Made by a program: the position numbers and the translations under genes. The notes beneath the pieces are model-generated. The model was not told where the DNA came from. It searched no databases and was given only the letters and a program-made list of their open reading frames with translations. From Kitasatospora papulosa (lineage in GTDB: Bacteria > Actinomycetota > Actinomycetes > Streptomycetales > Streptomycetaceae), in contig NZ_JNYQ01000012.1 in the NCBI RefSeq assembly GCF_000717245.1, forward strand, positions 1-64,000: 64,000 bases of DNA, written 5' to 3'. Position 1 is the stretch's first letter; each line of letters begins with the position of its first letter. Positions 51,190 through 59,935 of the stretch are shown here, piece by piece.

Positions 51190-52095
51190 ATGAGCTCACC
51201 CGCCGGGCCCGCGCCGCACACGTCGAACGGCGGTGGCAGGCTTCTCGCAGTCAGCGATCTCCATGTCGGCATCGCCGACAACCGTCCCGTCGCCGACCGG
51301 TTGCACCCGTCCGGCGACGAGGACTGGCTCATCGTCGCGGGGGACGTGGCGGAGGAGGCCGAAGAGGTCGAGCGCGCGCTGGAACTGCTCGCAGGCCGGT
51401 TCGCCCATGTGGTGTGGACCCCCGGGAACCACGAACTCTGGACGGTGGACAAGGACCCCGTACGGCTCCGCGGCCAGGAGCGGTACGAGCACCTCGTCAA
51501 GGTGTGCCGGGAGCTCGGCGTGACGACGCCCGAGGACCCCTACCCCCACTGGCAGGGCGACGACGGTCCGGTTGCGGTCGCCCCCGTGTTCCTCCTGTAC
51601 GACTACTCCTTCAGGGTTCCGGGCGTGACGTCGAAGGAGGAGTCCCTCGCGCGTGCCCACGACGCGGGTGTCGTGTGCACCGACGAGTACCTGCTGCACC
51701 CCGACCCGTACGCGACCCGGGACGACTGGTGCCGGGCGCGGGTGGCGCTCACCGAACAGCGGCTGGCCGCCCATGACCCCGACGTGCCGCTCGTGATCGC
51801 CGGGCACTGGCCGCTCCTGCGTGAACCCACGTCGGTGATGTGGTACCCGGAGTTCGCCCAGTGGTGCGGCACGGAACTCACCGCCGACTGGCACCGTCGC
51901 TTCAACGTCGCCGCGGTCGTCTACGGACACCTCCACATCCCCCGTACGACCTGGCACGACGGCGTACGGTTCGAGGAGGTGTCGATCGGCTACCCCAGGG
52001 AGTGGCGGAAGCGGGGCCATCCGCGTGGACTGCTCCGGCAGATCCTTCCTTACGGGGGACAGGAGCCCCCGGCCACGAAGGGCGAGGGCTCGTGA
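51190..52095 (+). CDS. pptH: Metallophosphoesterase, putative phosphopantetheinyl hydrolase
   Basis: The 301-aa calcineurin-like phosphoesterase has all metal motifs: VSDLHVG (D-x-H), VAGDVAEE (GD), TPGNHELW (GNHE), IAGHWPLL (GH) and YGHLHIPR (GHxH). It directly overlaps a PptT-type transferase gene. In Mycobacterium the same pair encodes PptH, which strips 4'-phosphopantetheine from holo-ACP, and PptT, which adds it; by context and sequence this is the Streptomyces counterpart. Cytoplasmic. The last ~25 residues are basic and flexible. The ATG at 51190 is in leaderless position. Confidence 0.85.
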   Translation: MSSPAGPAPHTSNGGGRLLAVSDLHVGIADNRPVADRLHPSGDEDWLIVAGDVAEEAEEVERALELLAGRFAHVVWTPGNHELWTVDKDPVRLRGQERYEHLVKVCRELGVTTPEDPYPHWQGDDGPVAVAPVFLLYDYSFRVPGVTSKEESLARAHDAGVVCTDEYLLHPDPYATRDDWCRARVALTEQRLAAHDPDVPLVIAGHWPLLREPTSVMWYPEFAQWCGTELTADWHRRFNVAAVVYGHLHIPRTTWHDGVRFEEVSIGYPREWRKRGHPRGLLRQILPYGGQEPPATKGEGS

Positions 52096-52763
52096 TCGAA
52101 CGTCTTCTTCCCGCGTACGTCGCCTGCTCGGACACGCACGAGACGGATGCGCCGGAGGGAAGCCTGTACCCGGAGGAGGTCCGGCAGGTGGCCTCCAGCG
52201 TGGACCGCCGGCGACACGAATTCGCGGCCGTACGCGCCTGTGCGAGAAAGGCCATGGCCGACCTGGGACTGCCTCCGGCGCCGGTGCTCTCGGGGCATCG
52301 GGGCATGCCCCGGTGGCCCGAGGGAACCGTCGGCAGCATGACGCACTGCGAGGGGTACCGGGCGGCGGTACTGGCCAGGACGTCCGACGCGCGCGCGGTC
52401 GGTATCGACGCGGAGCCGAACGCGCCGCTTCCGCCCGACGTGTGGGAGGTGATCTCCCTGCCTTCGGAACGGGCGAGGAGGCCCTTGGGCGCGGACAGCG
52501 GGACGGTTCACTGGGACCGCCTTCTGTTCAGCGCCAAGGAGAGCGTCTTCAAGACGTGGTTCCCGCTCACCCGGATCGAACTCGACTTCTCCGAGGCGGA
52601 CATCGTCTTCCGCTCGAGCCCCGACAGCGCCACGGAAGGCACCTTCACTGCGGAACTCCTGCGGGTCGCACCCGGGATGCCGAGCGCGTACGAGGGCCGA
52701 TGGCTCGTCGACGACGGCTTCGCGGTGACCGCGATCGTGCTTCCCGCGACTCCATTCGTCTGA
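52092..52763 (+). CDS. pptT: 4'-phosphopantetheinyl transferase
   Basis: The 223-aa PPTase of PptT/EntD type transfers 4'-phosphopantetheine from CoA to carrier proteins. It has RRRHEFAAVRACARKAM, GSMTHCEGYRAAV, VGIDAEPN (Mg-binding Asp/Glu) and FSAKESVFKTWFPLT (catalytic Glu/Lys). The whole chain aligns by eye with mycobacterial PptT. It starts at GTG 52092, overlapping the pptH stop (GTGA), so the writing and erasing enzymes are co-translated. It probably serves fatty-acid or polyketide/NRPS carrier proteins elsewhere; no such genes are in the window. Confidence 0.92.
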   Translation: MIERLLPAYVACSDTHETDAPEGSLYPEEVRQVASSVDRRRHEFAAVRACARKAMADLGLPPAPVLSGHRGMPRWPEGTVGSMTHCEGYRAAVLARTSDARAVGIDAEPNAPLPPDVWEVISLPSERARRPLGADSGTVHWDRLLFSAKESVFKTWFPLTRIELDFSEADIVFRSSPDSATEGTFTAELLRVAPGMPSAYEGRWLVDDGFAVTAIVLPATPFV

Positions 52764-53134
52764 CGGCAGCCGCGGCGCGCCGGCGTCGCGACGGGGCGCG
52801 GTGAACGGATGCCGTCGGCCGGTTCGGGCGGGGGAGGTGCGCGTCGGCCGCCGTTGACGTGCCTGTGGCGGGCGTCCTCGGCCTGTCTGTCCTACGCCTG
52901 ACCTGCGCCTGTGCGACGCCTGTATGGACCGCCCGCAGGCAGGCGTGAGCGGTCGTACGTCCATAAGTTGATCATGACGTGGCCGGCACGTGCTGCGGGG
53001 CCGTCGCGGTGCCGTGCCGTGCCGTGCCGTCCGTGTCGTGTCGTCCACCGTGTGTCAGGGGAGGTGTATCGGCGCTCGCGCTCGGGGGCAGCGTCAGCGG
53101 TGCTCCGGGGTCCGCCACGATCGAGCGATAGCGG
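52764..53134. other. Intergenic region after pptT
   Basis: About 370 bp without a supported gene. It contains a (GTGCC)4 tandem repeat at 53009-53030. The 3' part up to the SDR start carries the operator described separately. Confidence 0.4.
53009..53030. repeat. Pentanucleotide tandem repeat (GTGCC)4
   Basis: Four perfect GTGCC units followed by near-copies (GTCC, GTGTC). Slippage-type simple repeat in an intergenic region. Confidence 0.85.
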
Positions 53135-53156
53135 CGATAACGTAATGGTGTTAGCG
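53135..53156. promoter_or_regulatory. Candidate TetR-type operator upstream of SDR
   Basis: CGATAAC-N8-GTTAGCG (6 of 7 paired) lies in an AT-rich patch ~60 nt before the SDR start. It is a good candidate binding site for the TetR regulator encoded just downstream. Confidence 0.5.
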
Positions 53157-53214
53157 TTGATTTTGCCCAGGTCCGTGGAACCGGCGGATCGTCCATGTCC
53201 TCAGGAGCATCGTC

Positions 53215-53964
53215 ATGACCGAGCAGCACACCACCAGCACGCGCAGGGTCGCTCTTGTGACCGGGGGCTCGCGAGGTATCGGCCGGGAGAGTGCCGAGCG
53301 GCTGGCGTCCGACGGATTCGCGGTGGTCATCAACTACGCGGGGAACAAGACCGAGGCGGAAGCCGCGGTCGCGGCCGTCGTCGCTGCGGGTGGCCAGGCC
53401 GTCGCGCACCAGGCGGACGTCGCGGACGAGGCGGCGGTCGCCGCGCTGTTCGACGCGGCCGAGGAGGCCTTCGGTGGCGTCGACGTGGTCGTCCACGCCG
53501 CAGGGATCATGTCCCTCTCGCCGCTGGTCGATCTCGACCTGGACGCGCTGGACGGGATGTACCGCACCAATGTCCGCGGCACCTTCGTCGTCGACCAGCA
53601 AGCGGCACGCCGACTGCGGGGCGGCGGGGCCATCATCAACTTCTCCAGCTCGGTGCTGGCGCTGGCCATACCCGGATACACCGCCTACGCCGCCACCAAG
53701 GGCGCTGTGGAGGCGATGACGCTGATCCTCGCCCGTGAGCTGCGTGGCCGGGACATCACGGTCAACGCGGTCGCGCCCGGGCCGACCGCCACCGCCTTGT
53801 TCCTGGACGGCAAGGACGAGGAGACCATCGCGAGGATGGCCGCGCAGCCTCCCCTCGAGCGGCTCGGTGCCCCCGAGGACATCGCGGAGGTCGTGTCCTT
53901 CCTCGCCGGCCCCGCCCGCTGGGTCAACGGTCAGGTGCTGCGTGCCAACGGCGGCATCATCTGA
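53215..53964 (+). CDS. SDR oxidoreductase linked to TetR regulator
   Basis: The 249-aa classical SDR has VTGGSRGIGRESAE (cofactor), HAAGIM, catalytic Ser in INFSSSVLAL, Tyr/Lys in YAATKGAVE and APGPTATALF. It is FabG-like in length and layout. The Asn-Tyr-Ala-Gly-Asn after the second strand (INYAGNK) suggests preference for NADP(H). Substrate unknown. It is followed by a TetR gene in the same direction and has a TetR-like operator upstream, so it is likely induced by a small molecule. Confidence 0.92.
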   Translation: MTEQHTTSTRRVALVTGGSRGIGRESAERLASDGFAVVINYAGNKTEAEAAVAAVVAAGGQAVAHQADVADEAAVAALFDAAEEAFGGVDVVVHAAGIMSLSPLVDLDLDALDGMYRTNVRGTFVVDQQAARRLRGGGAIINFSSSVLALAIPGYTAYAATKGAVEAMTLILARELRGRDITVNAVAPGPTATALFLDGKDEETIARMAAQPPLERLGAPEDIAEVVSFLAGPARWVNGQVLRANGGII

Positions 53965-54081
53965 GGCGGTGCCCCTGGTCCGCCCGGTCCGCGGGCCGGG
54001 AGGGCAGGCCGGTCACGGAATGGCTGCCGTCCGGTGCCACCGTCCGATCCGCGCAGCACGCGCCTTGATAGCGTCCCTCCG

Positions 54082-54777
54082 GTGAGTACACGAGCGCGCA
54101 TCCTCGAAGTCGCGGCCCGGCTGGTCGCGGAGTCTCCTGACGGGGAGATCTCCACGCGCGCCGTGTGCGAGGCGGCGCAGGTCGGCGCGCCGGCCCTCTA
54201 CCGGCACTTCGGGGACAAGGAAGGTCTGCTCTCGGCCGTCGTCGATCACGGCTTCGACGCCTACCTGGCGACCAAGCGGGAGCGAGGCGACACCACCGAT
54301 CCCGTCGAGGACCTGCGGAACGGATGGGACAGCCACGTCGACTTCGCTCTCCGCAACCCCAATCTGTACCGGCTGATGAACTCACCGGCGATGCGGACAC
54401 CGCCGGGATCCGCCATCGAGGCGCACCGCATCCTGACGCACGACCTCGAGCGGGCCGCCGCGCAGGGCAAGCTGCGCGTCGCCCCCGAACTGGCCGCCCA
54501 GATGATCATGTCCGCCACCACGGGTGTCGCGCTCATGCTGGTGTCCCGGCCCGTGACCTTCCCGGACGTCGGCATGTCCGCGCGCGTGCGCGACGCGGTG
54601 CACGCCGCTGTATTCACGGCGGACGTGTCCCCGGGTGCGCCTGTGGAGACCGCGGTACCCTCCGCGGCGGCGACGCTGGGTGCTCTGCTGCGCCGGTCGC
54701 ACGGATCCGGGCTCAGTACGGCCGAATCGGCGCTGATGACCGAATGGCTGGACAGGGTCTCGAACGCCGAACGCTGA
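54082..54777 (+). CDS. TetR-family transcriptional regulator
   Basis: The 231-aa regulator has the HTH at ~5-50 (RILEVAARLVAESPDGEIST, VGAPALYRHFGDKEGLL) and a C-terminal ligand domain with DSHVDFALRNPNLYRLM. The GTG at 54082 is taken because the HTH begins at once; a TAGCGT -10 element 7 nt upstream would give a leaderless mRNA, so it may have its own promoter. It probably represses the SDR gene before it. Confidence 0.9.
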   Translation: MSTRARILEVAARLVAESPDGEISTRAVCEAAQVGAPALYRHFGDKEGLLSAVVDHGFDAYLATKRERGDTTDPVEDLRNGWDSHVDFALRNPNLYRLMNSPAMRTPPGSAIEAHRILTHDLERAAAQGKLRVAPELAAQMIMSATTGVALMLVSRPVTFPDVGMSARVRDAVHAAVFTADVSPGAPVETAVPSAAATLGALLRRSHGSGLSTAESALMTEWLDRVSNAER

Positions 54778-54791
54778 GCGGGCCGGGGAGA

Positions 54792-54834
54792 CGGGTGCGG
54801 GGAGCGGCGTGTCCTCCGCCGCTCCCCGCACCCG
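54792..54834. terminator. Very strong bidirectional terminator
   Basis: Perfect 18-bp arms (54792-54809 with 54817-54834) with a 7-nt loop lie between the convergent TetR and TPR genes. Confidence 0.9.
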
Positions 54835-54849
54835 CAACCGGTGGGATCG

Positions 54850-55227
54850 TCACCCCTGGATCCGCTGCTCCTGCGCGTGAAGCTCGGGCCCGAGATCCCC
54901 TGCCATCGCCTGGACCATCCGCAGGTGCGTGTCGGCCTCCGACTGCCGGCCCTGGCGCTCGAGGGTGCGCCCGAGCATCAGGCGGGCGTAGTCCTCGACG
55001 GGGTTGCGCTCCAGCACCTCACGCAGTTCCGTCTCGGCCTTGCCGAGCCGCGCCGAGTGGTAGTAGGCGCGCGCCAGCAGCAGCCTCGGGGCCACCTGCT
55101 CCGGCACCTCCTGCACCAGCCCGCCGAGGATCCGCGCGGCCGTGAGGTACTCCTTGGCCTCGAAGAACATCTGCGCCCGGTCCCAGCGGTCGGCGGGCGT
55201 GCCGAACTCGTAGTAAGTGTCTTCCAT
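54850..55227 (-). CDS. Tetratricopeptide repeat protein
   Basis: This 125-aa protein has roughly three TPR helix pairs: RAQMFFEAKEYLTAARILGG, APRLLLARAYYHSARLGKAE and YARLMLGRTLERQGRQSEAD. It probably acts as a protein-binding scaffold. ATG at 55227 with GAGGAGGAGAA just upstream, a very strong Shine-Dalgarno. Divergent from a pirin gene, with which it shares an AT-rich control region. No enzymatic motif is present. Confidence 0.85.
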   Translation of the reverse strand: MEDTYYEFGTPADRWDRAQMFFEAKEYLTAARILGGLVQEVPEQVAPRLLLARAYYHSARLGKAETELREVLERNPVEDYARLMLGRTLERQGRQSEADTHLRMVQAMAGDLGPELHAQEQRIQG

Positions 55228-55274
55228 TTCTCCTCCTCGGCCGCAATGCTCTCGGTGGGCTGAACACCCCGAGG

Positions 55275-55292
55275 TAGTTAAACATTCCACTA
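55275..55292. promoter_or_regulatory. AT-rich dyad between TPR and pirin genes
   Basis: TAGT-N10-ACTA inside an AT-rich stretch (55275-55299), rare in this GC-rich DNA, midway between divergent genes. A MarR-type operator is possible. Confidence 0.4.
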
Positions 55293-55347
55293 AATATTCG
55301 GCGTGGGGACCGGCGCTCCACGGCCCTGCCGGAATAGGTTGTGCGCC

Positions 55348-56313
55348 ATGAGCAATCTCGATCGCCAGGCCACTCCCTCCGTGTGCGGGGGACGCGGCTT
55401 CGTCGTCGCCGAGCCGGTGCGTGAACTCCTCACCCCGCGCCATGTCCAGCTCGGCGAGTCCACCGAGGTGCGCAGGCTCCTTCCCAACCTGGGGCGACGC
55501 ATGGTCGGCGCCTGGGCGTTCGTGGACCACTACGGTCCCGACGACATCGCCGACGAGCCCGGAATGCAGGTCCCGCCGCACCCCCACATGGGCCTGCAGA
55601 CGGTGAGCTGGCTTCACGAGGGGGAGGTCCTGCACCGTGACAGCCTGGGCAGCCTCCAGCAGATCCGGCCGCGCGAACTGGGTCTGATGACGTCGGGCAG
55701 GGCCATCAGCCACTCCGAGGAGAGCCCGAAACCGCACGCCAGGTTCCTGCACGGCGCCCAGCTATGGGTTGCCCTGCCCGGCTCCGACCGCCATGTGGAG
55801 CCCCGCTTCGAGCACCACACCGGTCTGCCCGCCGTCACGGCACCGGGCCTCACCGCAACCGTGATCCTGGGAGAGCTCGACGGTGCCGCGTCACCCGGTA
55901 CGGCCTACACGCCGATCGTCGGAGCCGACCTGACGCTGACCGCCGGGGCCGAAGCTCGGCTGCCGCTGGACCCCGACTTCGAGTACGCCGTGCTGTCGAT
56001 GTCCGGCGAGGCCGAGATCGACGGCGTTCCGGTCCTGCCCGGATCGATGCTCTACCTCGGCTGCGGTCGCACCGAACTGCCGCTGCGCGCCGCCTCGGAC
56101 GCCGGGCTGATGCTGCTCGGCGGTGAGCCGTTCGCGGAGGAGATCGTCATGTGGTGGAACTTCGTCGGGCGCTCGCACGAGGAGATCGAACAGGCGCGCC
56201 AGGACTGGATGGAAGGGCCCCGGTTCGGCGAGGTGAAGGGCTACGACGGAGGTCGGCTGCCCGCTCCCGAACTGCCGCCCGTGGCGCTGAAACCGCGAGG
56301 AAGGGTGCGCTGA
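55348..56313 (+). CDS. Pirin family protein (2)
   Basis: This 321-aa bicupin pirin is a paralogue of the one at 24.7-25.7 kb. Metal motifs are PPHPHMGLQTVSW and AISHSE (the other copy has ISHTE). MWWNFVGRSHEEI and the C-terminal VKGYDGGRLPAPELPP are shared. ATG 55348 is preferred over an upstream in-frame ATG because the family N-terminus follows soon after. Divergent from a TPR gene; a conserved link between these two is not known to me. Confidence 0.9.
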   Translation: MSNLDRQATPSVCGGRGFVVAEPVRELLTPRHVQLGESTEVRRLLPNLGRRMVGAWAFVDHYGPDDIADEPGMQVPPHPHMGLQTVSWLHEGEVLHRDSLGSLQQIRPRELGLMTSGRAISHSEESPKPHARFLHGAQLWVALPGSDRHVEPRFEHHTGLPAVTAPGLTATVILGELDGAASPGTAYTPIVGADLTLTAGAEARLPLDPDFEYAVLSMSGEAEIDGVPVLPGSMLYLGCGRTELPLRAASDAGLMLLGGEPFAEEIVMWWNFVGRSHEEIEQARQDWMEGPRFGEVKGYDGGRLPAPELPPVALKPRGRVR

Positions 56314-56358
56314 GCCGCACCGATGTGGCGCGCGAACGGACGTGGCCCGGACGCGCAG

Positions 56359-56403
56359 GGGCCGGGGACGGCGTCCACGCTGCGTGGTCACCGTCCCCGG
56401 CCC
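56359..56403. terminator. Bidirectional two-stem terminator between pirin and glpK
   Basis: Perfect 13-bp outer arms (56359-56371 with 56391-56403) enclose an inner 5-bp stem (56375-56379 with 56383-56387). Confidence 0.85.
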
Positions 56404-56426
56404 GGCGTGGTGCAAGAAGGCGAGGC

Positions 56427-57944
56427 CTAGGAGACCTTCACCCAGTCGAGGGTGCGTTCCACGGCCTTCTTCCAGCCCGCGTAGCCTTCCTCGCGCTGCT
56501 CCTCGGACCACTGCGGAGCCCACCGCTCGGACTCGTGCCACTGGGCGCGCAGTTCGTCGGTGTTCTGCCAGAAGCCCGTCGCCAGCCCCGCCGCATAGGC
56601 CGCGCCGAGCGCGGTGGTCTCCGCGACGACCGGGCGGCTGACCGGGACACCGAGGACGTCCGCCTGGATCTGCATGCAGAGATCGTTGGCGGTGACGCCG
56701 CCGTCCACCTTGAGCACGTCGAGGTGGACGCCGGAATCCTGCTCCATGGCTTCGACGACGTCACGGCTCTGGTAGCAGATGGACTCCAGGGTCGCCCGCG
56801 CCAGGTGGGCGTTGTCGTTGTACCTGGCGAGCCCGACGATCGCGCCGCGTGCGTCGGAGCGCCAGTAGGGGGCGAACAGGCCCGAGAACGCGGGGACGAA
56901 GTACATGCCGCCGTTGTCGTCGACCGACCGGGCAAGCACCTCGCTCTCCGCCGCGGTCTTGATGATCTTCATCTGGTCCCGCAGCCACTGCACGGCGGAA
57001 CCGGTCACGGCGATGGAGCCCTCCAGCGCGTAGACCACCGGGCTGTCGCCGAACTGGTATGCCACCGTGGTGAGCAGCCCGTGCTGGGAACGGACAAGTT
57101 CCGTACCCGTGTTGAGGACCAGGAAGTTGCCGGTCCCGTAGGTGTTCTTGGCCTCGCCGGGTGAGAAGCAGACCTGCCCGACGGTGGCGGCCTGCTGGTC
57201 GCCGAGGACCCCGCCGATGGGGACGGCCGCGCGCAACGGCCGTGAGGTGCGGGTCGTTCCGTAGGCCTCCGCATGGGAGGAGGGGTTGATGGTGGGCAGC
57301 ATCGACCGGGGGATGTTGAAGAAGCTCAGCAGCTCCTCGTCCCAGTCGAGGGTCTCCAGGTCCATCAGCATGGTGCGGCTGGCGTTGGTCACGTCGGTGG
57401 CGTGGATGCCGCCGTCGGGGCCGCCGGTCAGATTCCACAGGACCCAGGCGTCCGTGTTGCCGAAGATCGCGTGACCGGCCTCGGCGGCTTCCCGTACGCC
57501 GTCGACGTTCTCCAGGATCCACTGGATCTTGCCTGCGGAGAAGTAGGTCGCCGGCGGGAGTCCCGCCTTCCGGCGGATGACGTCGCCCCGGCCCGACCGT
57601 TCGAGCTCGGCGGCGATGGCGTCCGTACGGGTGTCCTGCCACACGATGGCGTTGTAGTAGGGGCGCCCGTTGCGCGGGTCCCAGATCACCGTTGTCTCAC
57701 GCTGGTTGGTGATGCCGATCGCCGCCAGGTCACCCGGCGCGATGCCCCCGAACCTCAGGGCGTTCTGCATCACGGAGTTCGTGCGCTCCCAGATCTCCAC
57801 CGGGTCGTGTTCCACCCAGCCCGAACGCGGCAGGATCTGGGCGTGCTCCAGTTGGTGCTTGGCGACCTCGTTGCCGCCATGGTCGAAGATCATGAATCGT
57901 GTGCTGGTGGTCCCCTGATCCACCGCGCCGATGAAGTCCGCCAT
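56427..57944 (-). CDS. glpK: Glycerol kinase
   Basis: The 505-aa FGGY kinase phosphorylates glycerol to glycerol-3-phosphate. DQGTTSTRFMIFD opens the ATPase fold. NQRETTVIWD, VWQDTRTDAIA, GTGNFLVLNTG and DGGVTANDLCMQIQAD are all canonical. It sits 27 nt downstream of glpF in an operon, the usual glpF-glpK pair of Streptomyces. glpD is not in the window. Confidence 0.97.
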   Translation of the reverse strand: MADFIGAVDQGTTSTRFMIFDHGGNEVAKHQLEHAQILPRSGWVEHDPVEIWERTNSVMQNALRFGGIAPGDLAAIGITNQRETTVIWDPRNGRPYYNAIVWQDTRTDAIAAELERSGRGDVIRRKAGLPPATYFSAGKIQWILENVDGVREAAEAGHAIFGNTDAWVLWNLTGGPDGGIHATDVTNASRTMLMDLETLDWDEELLSFFNIPRSMLPTINPSSHAEAYGTTRTSRPLRAAVPIGGVLGDQQAATVGQVCFSPGEAKNTYGTGNFLVLNTGTELVRSQHGLLTTVAYQFGDSPVVYALEGSIAVTGSAVQWLRDQMKIIKTAAESEVLARSVDDNGGMYFVPAFSGLFAPYWRSDARGAIVGLARYNDNAHLARATLESICYQSRDVVEAMEQDSGVHLDVLKVDGGVTANDLCMQIQADVLGVPVSRPVVAETTALGAAYAAGLATGFWQNTDELRAQWHESERWAPQWSEEQREEGYAGWKKAVERTLDWVKVS

Positions 57945-57971
57945 GATGTACCACCTCTCCGGCCGGTGTGG

Positions 57972-58817
57972 TCAGTCCTCGGGTGCCGGGACGCGTCCCG
58001 GTGGCTCGGGCTCCGCGGACGGCAGGAACCGTCCGACGAATGCCTTGTACAGTCCGGCGCCGAGCAGGCCGCCGACGAGAGGGCCGACGATCGGGACCCA
58101 GAAGTAGAGGTTCCCGTACTGATCCCGCCAGGCTCCGTTGTATCCGGTGATGAAGCTCGCCAGCCGGGGGCCGAAGTCCCGGGCCGGGTTGATCGCGTAA
58201 CCCGCGTTGGTTCCCCATGCCATGCCGATGGCCACCACGACCAGACCGATGATGAACGGGGCCAGGTTCGCGCCCGGCGGCGTGTTCAGCATGTCGGTGA
58301 TGGCCATGATCAACAGCAGCAGGATGGCGGTGCCGATGACCTGGTCACGGAACGCACCCCACTCGTGCACCGGCAGGGCCGGATTGCCGTTGGCGGGGAG
58401 AGTGGAGAACACCGTCTGTGTCTTGGTGGTGTGCCCGGGGTCGGCCTTCGCCAGTGCCTCCGTGTAGTTCCAGCGGACGAGAAGGGCGGCCACGAACGCG
58501 CCGGCCGTCTGCGCCAGGAAGTAGGGCGCCACCTTGCTCCACGGGAAGCCCCGGAACGTGGCGAGCGCGAGGGTCACCGCGGGATTGAGGTGGGCGCCAC
58601 TCAGCCGTGCCGCCACGTAGACACCCAGCGTGACACCGAGCCCCCACGCCCAGGCGATGCTGTCGTGGTCCCCGAGTCCGCCGGGCGGATCGGTCAGGGC
58701 TCCGCCGGCCACCACCTGGGCCACCACGCCACAGCCGAAAAGAATGAGGATCATCGTGCCCGCGAACTCGGCGGACAATTCACCGAGCAACCCGGACCGT
58801 GTGCTCCGTTTCGCCAT
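57972..58817 (-). CDS. glpF: Glycerol facilitator (aquaglyceroporin)
   Basis: The 281-aa MIP channel has six membrane helices and two NPA loops: SGAHLNPAVTLAL and AGYAINPARDFGPR; the Asp after the second NPA (NPARD) marks glycerol rather than water channels. It lets glycerol in for GlpK, encoded next. The first gene of the operon; the upstream region has an AT-rich GAAA-N4-TTTC dyad. Confidence 0.95.
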   Translation of the reverse strand: MAKRSTRSGLLGELSAEFAGTMILILFGCGVVAQVVAGGALTDPPGGLGDHDSIAWAWGLGVTLGVYVAARLSGAHLNPAVTLALATFRGFPWSKVAPYFLAQTAGAFVAALLVRWNYTEALAKADPGHTTKTQTVFSTLPANGNPALPVHEWGAFRDQVIGTAILLLLIMAITDMLNTPPGANLAPFIIGLVVVAIGMAWGTNAGYAINPARDFGPRLASFITGYNGAWRDQYGNLYFWVPIVGPLVGGLLGAGLYKAFVGRFLPSAEPEPPGRVPAPED

Positions 58818-58907
58818 GGAAACTCACCCTCCGCCGGCTGACCGGCCATCGACTGCCTGCGATCCCGGTCAGGCTAGGACGACTCGAAGAAAGCCGCATA
58901 TCAGGAT

Positions 58908-58919
58908 GAAAGGATTTTC
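58908..58919. promoter_or_regulatory. Candidate operator (GAAA-N4-TTTC) upstream of glpF
   Basis: A short AT-rich dyad ~90 nt upstream of glpF, where an IclR-type GylR-like regulator would be expected to act. Arms are only 4 bp, so weak. Confidence 0.3.
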
Positions 58920-59071
58920 TGGGTGCGACGCGCCGCAGAGGGGCACCGGAGCCCCGGCGACGTGCCGGAGCTCCTCGGGGGCGTCGCCGCCGACGCGAGG
59001 GCGACTTTGGGCTGTTGGTGGGAAGCGCCCCTCGGACCGGCCGGCCCTGCGTGCGCCTTCCACGCCCTCGA

Positions 59072-59770
59072 TCAGCCCCGACCCGCCTGGCGCCGTGCCT
59101 GGATCACCTGCATCACGACCGGACTCCCGGCCTCGGGCGCTTGCAAGAGGTGGGTGGCAGTCACGGTGAAGTGGTGAGCGGCGAGCAACTCCTCCCACAG
59201 ACCTGGGTCCAGGACCCACATGTGCGTGGCGATGGGTTCCTCGTCACGGAGCCGGATGACCTCCGGACGCGATTCCACCGAACCGGACGGTCCATGGCCA
59301 TCGCTGTCGGTGTGCAGTGCGGAGAAGACGAGCGGCGCGCCGCCGGTCAGCCCGTCGCGCAGGGCGGGCAGCAGGTGGTGGGGATCGATGCAGCCGAAGG
59401 TGCGGACGCCGTAGGCCGCCTCGTAGAGCTCACTCCCGCGCAGGTGAGCGGCGATGTCCGCGCAGAGGAAGCGGACGCCCGGTTCGTCGCGATGAGCTCG
59501 CGTGGCGCGCCGGTGCTGGGTCGGCGAGATGTCGACGCCGCATACGAGGGCTCCGTGACCACGCGCCAGGTGGACGGCGTGGTGGCCGGGGCCTGATCCG
59601 ATGTCGAGCACGCGTCTGCCCCGGATGTCTCCGAGGAGCTCGGCCCCCGGCCCTACGGCCGGCCAGAAGCCCCAGTCGATGCGCTGCGGTACAGGCGGCT
59701 GGAAACCATGGTCCAGCTGCCGCTGTCCGTAAAGGGTCCAGGTCTGTTCGTTCTGTCTCTGCGACGTCAC
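59072..59770 (-). CDS. Class I SAM-dependent methyltransferase
   Basis: This 232-aa methyltransferase has motif I VLDIGSGPGHHAVHLA, motif II CGVDISPTQ and the acidic FLCADIAAHL. It is a Methyltransf_11/25-type small-molecule enzyme. Several Streptomyces antibiotic clusters contain similar proteins, but none is seen here. GTG start at 59770. Substrate unknown. Confidence 0.88.
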   Translation of the reverse strand: MTSQRQNEQTWTLYGQRQLDHGFQPPVPQRIDWGFWPAVGPGAELLGDIRGRRVLDIGSGPGHHAVHLARGHGALVCGVDISPTQHRRATRAHRDEPGVRFLCADIAAHLRGSELYEAAYGVRTFGCIDPHHLLPALRDGLTGGAPLVFSALHTDSDGHGPSGSVESRPEVIRLRDEEPIATHMWVLDPGLWEELLAAHHFTVTATHLLQAPEAGSPVVMQVIQARRQAGRG

Positions 59771-59922
59771 CGTGTCTCCGTTCCGCCGGACGGGATATGC
59801 CCGTGCCGCCGCAGTTGAATTCCCCGAGGCGTGGATTCGGCTGTCCCGGGCACAGGCATGTGGACTCCTGGAAGCGGGTACCGGCCCGGGGGCGAGAGGT
59901 CGGAAGCGTCGCTGCGGGCCAA

Positions 59923-59928
59923 TAGGGT
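59923..59928 (+). promoter_or_regulatory. -10 element (TAGGGT), leaderless promoter of AI-2E permease
   Basis: TAGGGT is followed by 7 nt and the ATG at 59936. Confidence 0.6.
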
Positions 59929-59935
59929 GAATCGC

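Noticed and set aside
52092..52763. PPTase as marker of a local PKS/NRPS gene cluster
   Set aside because: No carrier-protein or synthase genes occur in the window; the pptH partner points to a housekeeping role.
53009..53030. CRISPR-like repeat
   Set aside because: Only a 5-nt simple repeat without spacers.
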